Assembly: GCF_014306625.1 (NCBI RefSeq)
Contig: NZ_JACRYL010000005.1
Coordinates: forward strand, 223,132 to 287,131
DNA: 64,000 nt
Reading direction: 5' to 3'
Source of the DNA: Pedobacter fastidiosus
Lineage (GTDB): Bacteria > Bacteroidota > Bacteroidia > Sphingobacteriales > Sphingobacteriaceae
A program made the translations under genes and the position numbers. The notes below the pieces were generated by a model. It was not told the origin of the DNA, made no database searches, and saw only the letters and a program-made list of their open reading frames with translations. The first letter of the stretch is position 1, and the number at the start of each line of letters is the position of its first letter. Shown here one piece after another: positions 63,489 to 64,000 of the stretch.

Positions 63489-64000
63489 TTGAAAAAATCC
63501 TTCAACCTTTTCTTACAACTTACGGTGCTAATTATGCTTTTTTCTGAAAGTAGCTTCGCCCAAAAAAATGCACCAGAAAAAGTAAAGACCGGAATTTATG
63601 TAACCAGCATTCACGATATTGATTTTAAAGAAAAAGAATATACTGTAGATTTTTGGCTGTGGTTAAAATACAAAAACAAGGATTTTAATTTTGTTGAAAA
63701 TTTGGAGATTCCGCAGGCTAAAACTGTTACCAAATCTTTCTCCACTATAGATACCACGGGAAACCAGGTTTATCTGCTGATGAAATTGCAATGCGTAATG
63801 AAAGATTCTTGGGCTATTGATAACTTTCCTTTTGATAAACAGAAACTGCGTTTATCGATAGAAAATTCACAGTTCGATTCTAGCGCTTTTGTTTTTGTTC
63901 CGGATAAAGTAGGAAAACAATACGATCCTCGTTTTACGCTAAGGGGTTGGAATATCGATAGCTTAAATATATCTGCAGGAACCAAAATATATGAAACTGC
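63489..64000 (+). CDS. Pentameric ligand-gated ion channel-like protein, extracellular domain (partial)
   Basis: The frame opens with TTG at 63489 (MKKSFNLFLQLTVLIMLFSESSFAQ, a signal peptide) and runs to the right edge, about 170 residues. The visible part matches the ligand-binding domain of Cys-loop/pentameric channels: KTGIYVTSIHDIDFKEKEYTVDFWLWLKYKN in the first strands and DSWAIDNFPFDKQKLRLSIENS, the Pro-loop hallmark (FPFD then Q) shared with GLIC, ELIC and animal receptors. Disulfide-forming Cys are not expected in bacterial members; one Cys precedes the loop (LQCVMKDSW). The transmembrane pore is beyond the window, so channel activity is an inference. A near-match -7 box (TATCTTTA) is about 30 bases upstream. 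Confidence 0.72.
   Translation, partial: MKKSFNLFLQLTVLIMLFSESSFAQKNAPEKVKTGIYVTSIHDIDFKEKEYTVDFWLWLKYKNKDFNFVENLEIPQAKTVTKSFSTIDTTGNQVYLLMKLQCVMKDSWAIDNFPFDKQKLRLSIENSQFDSSAFVFVPDKVGKQYDPRFTLRGWNIDSLNISAGTKIYET

Noticed and set aside
1..64000. Search for tRNA, rRNA, integrase and transposase genes
   Set aside because: None recognised by eye, so no mobile element or island boundary is claimed beyond the repeats listed.

Overview
The window is a stretch of chromosome from a Bacteroidota bacterium, most likely a Sphingobacteriaceae member close to Pedobacter. The evidence is low GC, dense SusC/SusD outer-membrane uptake modules, a GldH gliding lipoprotein, Bacteroidota-restricted domain families (DUF3078, DUF4407, DUF3857, Cys-rich RicT/PSP1), and repeated exact matches to the Bacteroidota -7 promoter element TAnnTTTG a short way upstream of genes. 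No rRNA, tRNA, CRISPR array, integrase or transposase was seen.

Layout. 1-10020 holds an AraC-type regulator (cut by the left edge) divergent from a siderophore-interacting flavoreductase, a DUF3078 protein, a small HExxH membrane protein with a carboxypeptidase-regulatory-like partner, two tandem LysM glucosaminidases, an O-methyltransferase, ruvX, holB, ricT and gldH. 10147-14029 holds murF divergent from a secreted M14 peptidase. 14205-30805 is an accessory block of three consecutive SusC/SusD pairs. The middle SusC carries an in-frame TAA. Two of the three modules end in a small secreted protein of apparently the same uncharacterised type. 30811-38929 holds DoxX, an S66 carboxypeptidase, metG, and then a TPP riboswitch followed by a TonB receptor, thiE, a thiamine-pyrophosphokinase-like gene and a GNAT acetyltransferase; this reads as a thiamine acquisition and salvage unit.

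38930-53821 is mostly housekeeping and secreted enzymes: M28, M61 and M14 peptidases, DUF4407, rhodanese, dipeptide epimerase, a lipoprotein, rhomboid, an outer-membrane barrel with a frameshifted signal peptide, pepT and an aldose-1-epimerase-like protein. 53974-55474 is a degraded restriction-modification-like island: a candidate nuclease, a C5 DNA methyltransferase cut off after about 63 codons, and a DUF3883-type PD-(D/E)XK protein. 55544-64000 holds a second DoxX protein, a GH2 glycosidase, an ECF sigma/zinc-finger anti-sigma pair, a large TPR-DUF3857-transglutaminase protein and, cut by the right edge, the extracellular domain of a pentameric ligand-gated ion channel homologue.

Taken together the genes suggest a free-living organism that digests proteins and peptides at the cell surface (M14 twice, M28, M61, S66, PepT, L-Ala-D/L-Glu-type epimerase), imports oligomers through SusCD pairs, and scavenges thiamine compounds. 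Many intergenic gaps carry hairpin repeats; several have CGTC...GACG termini. All calls come from reading the sequence and translations; no database search was run.
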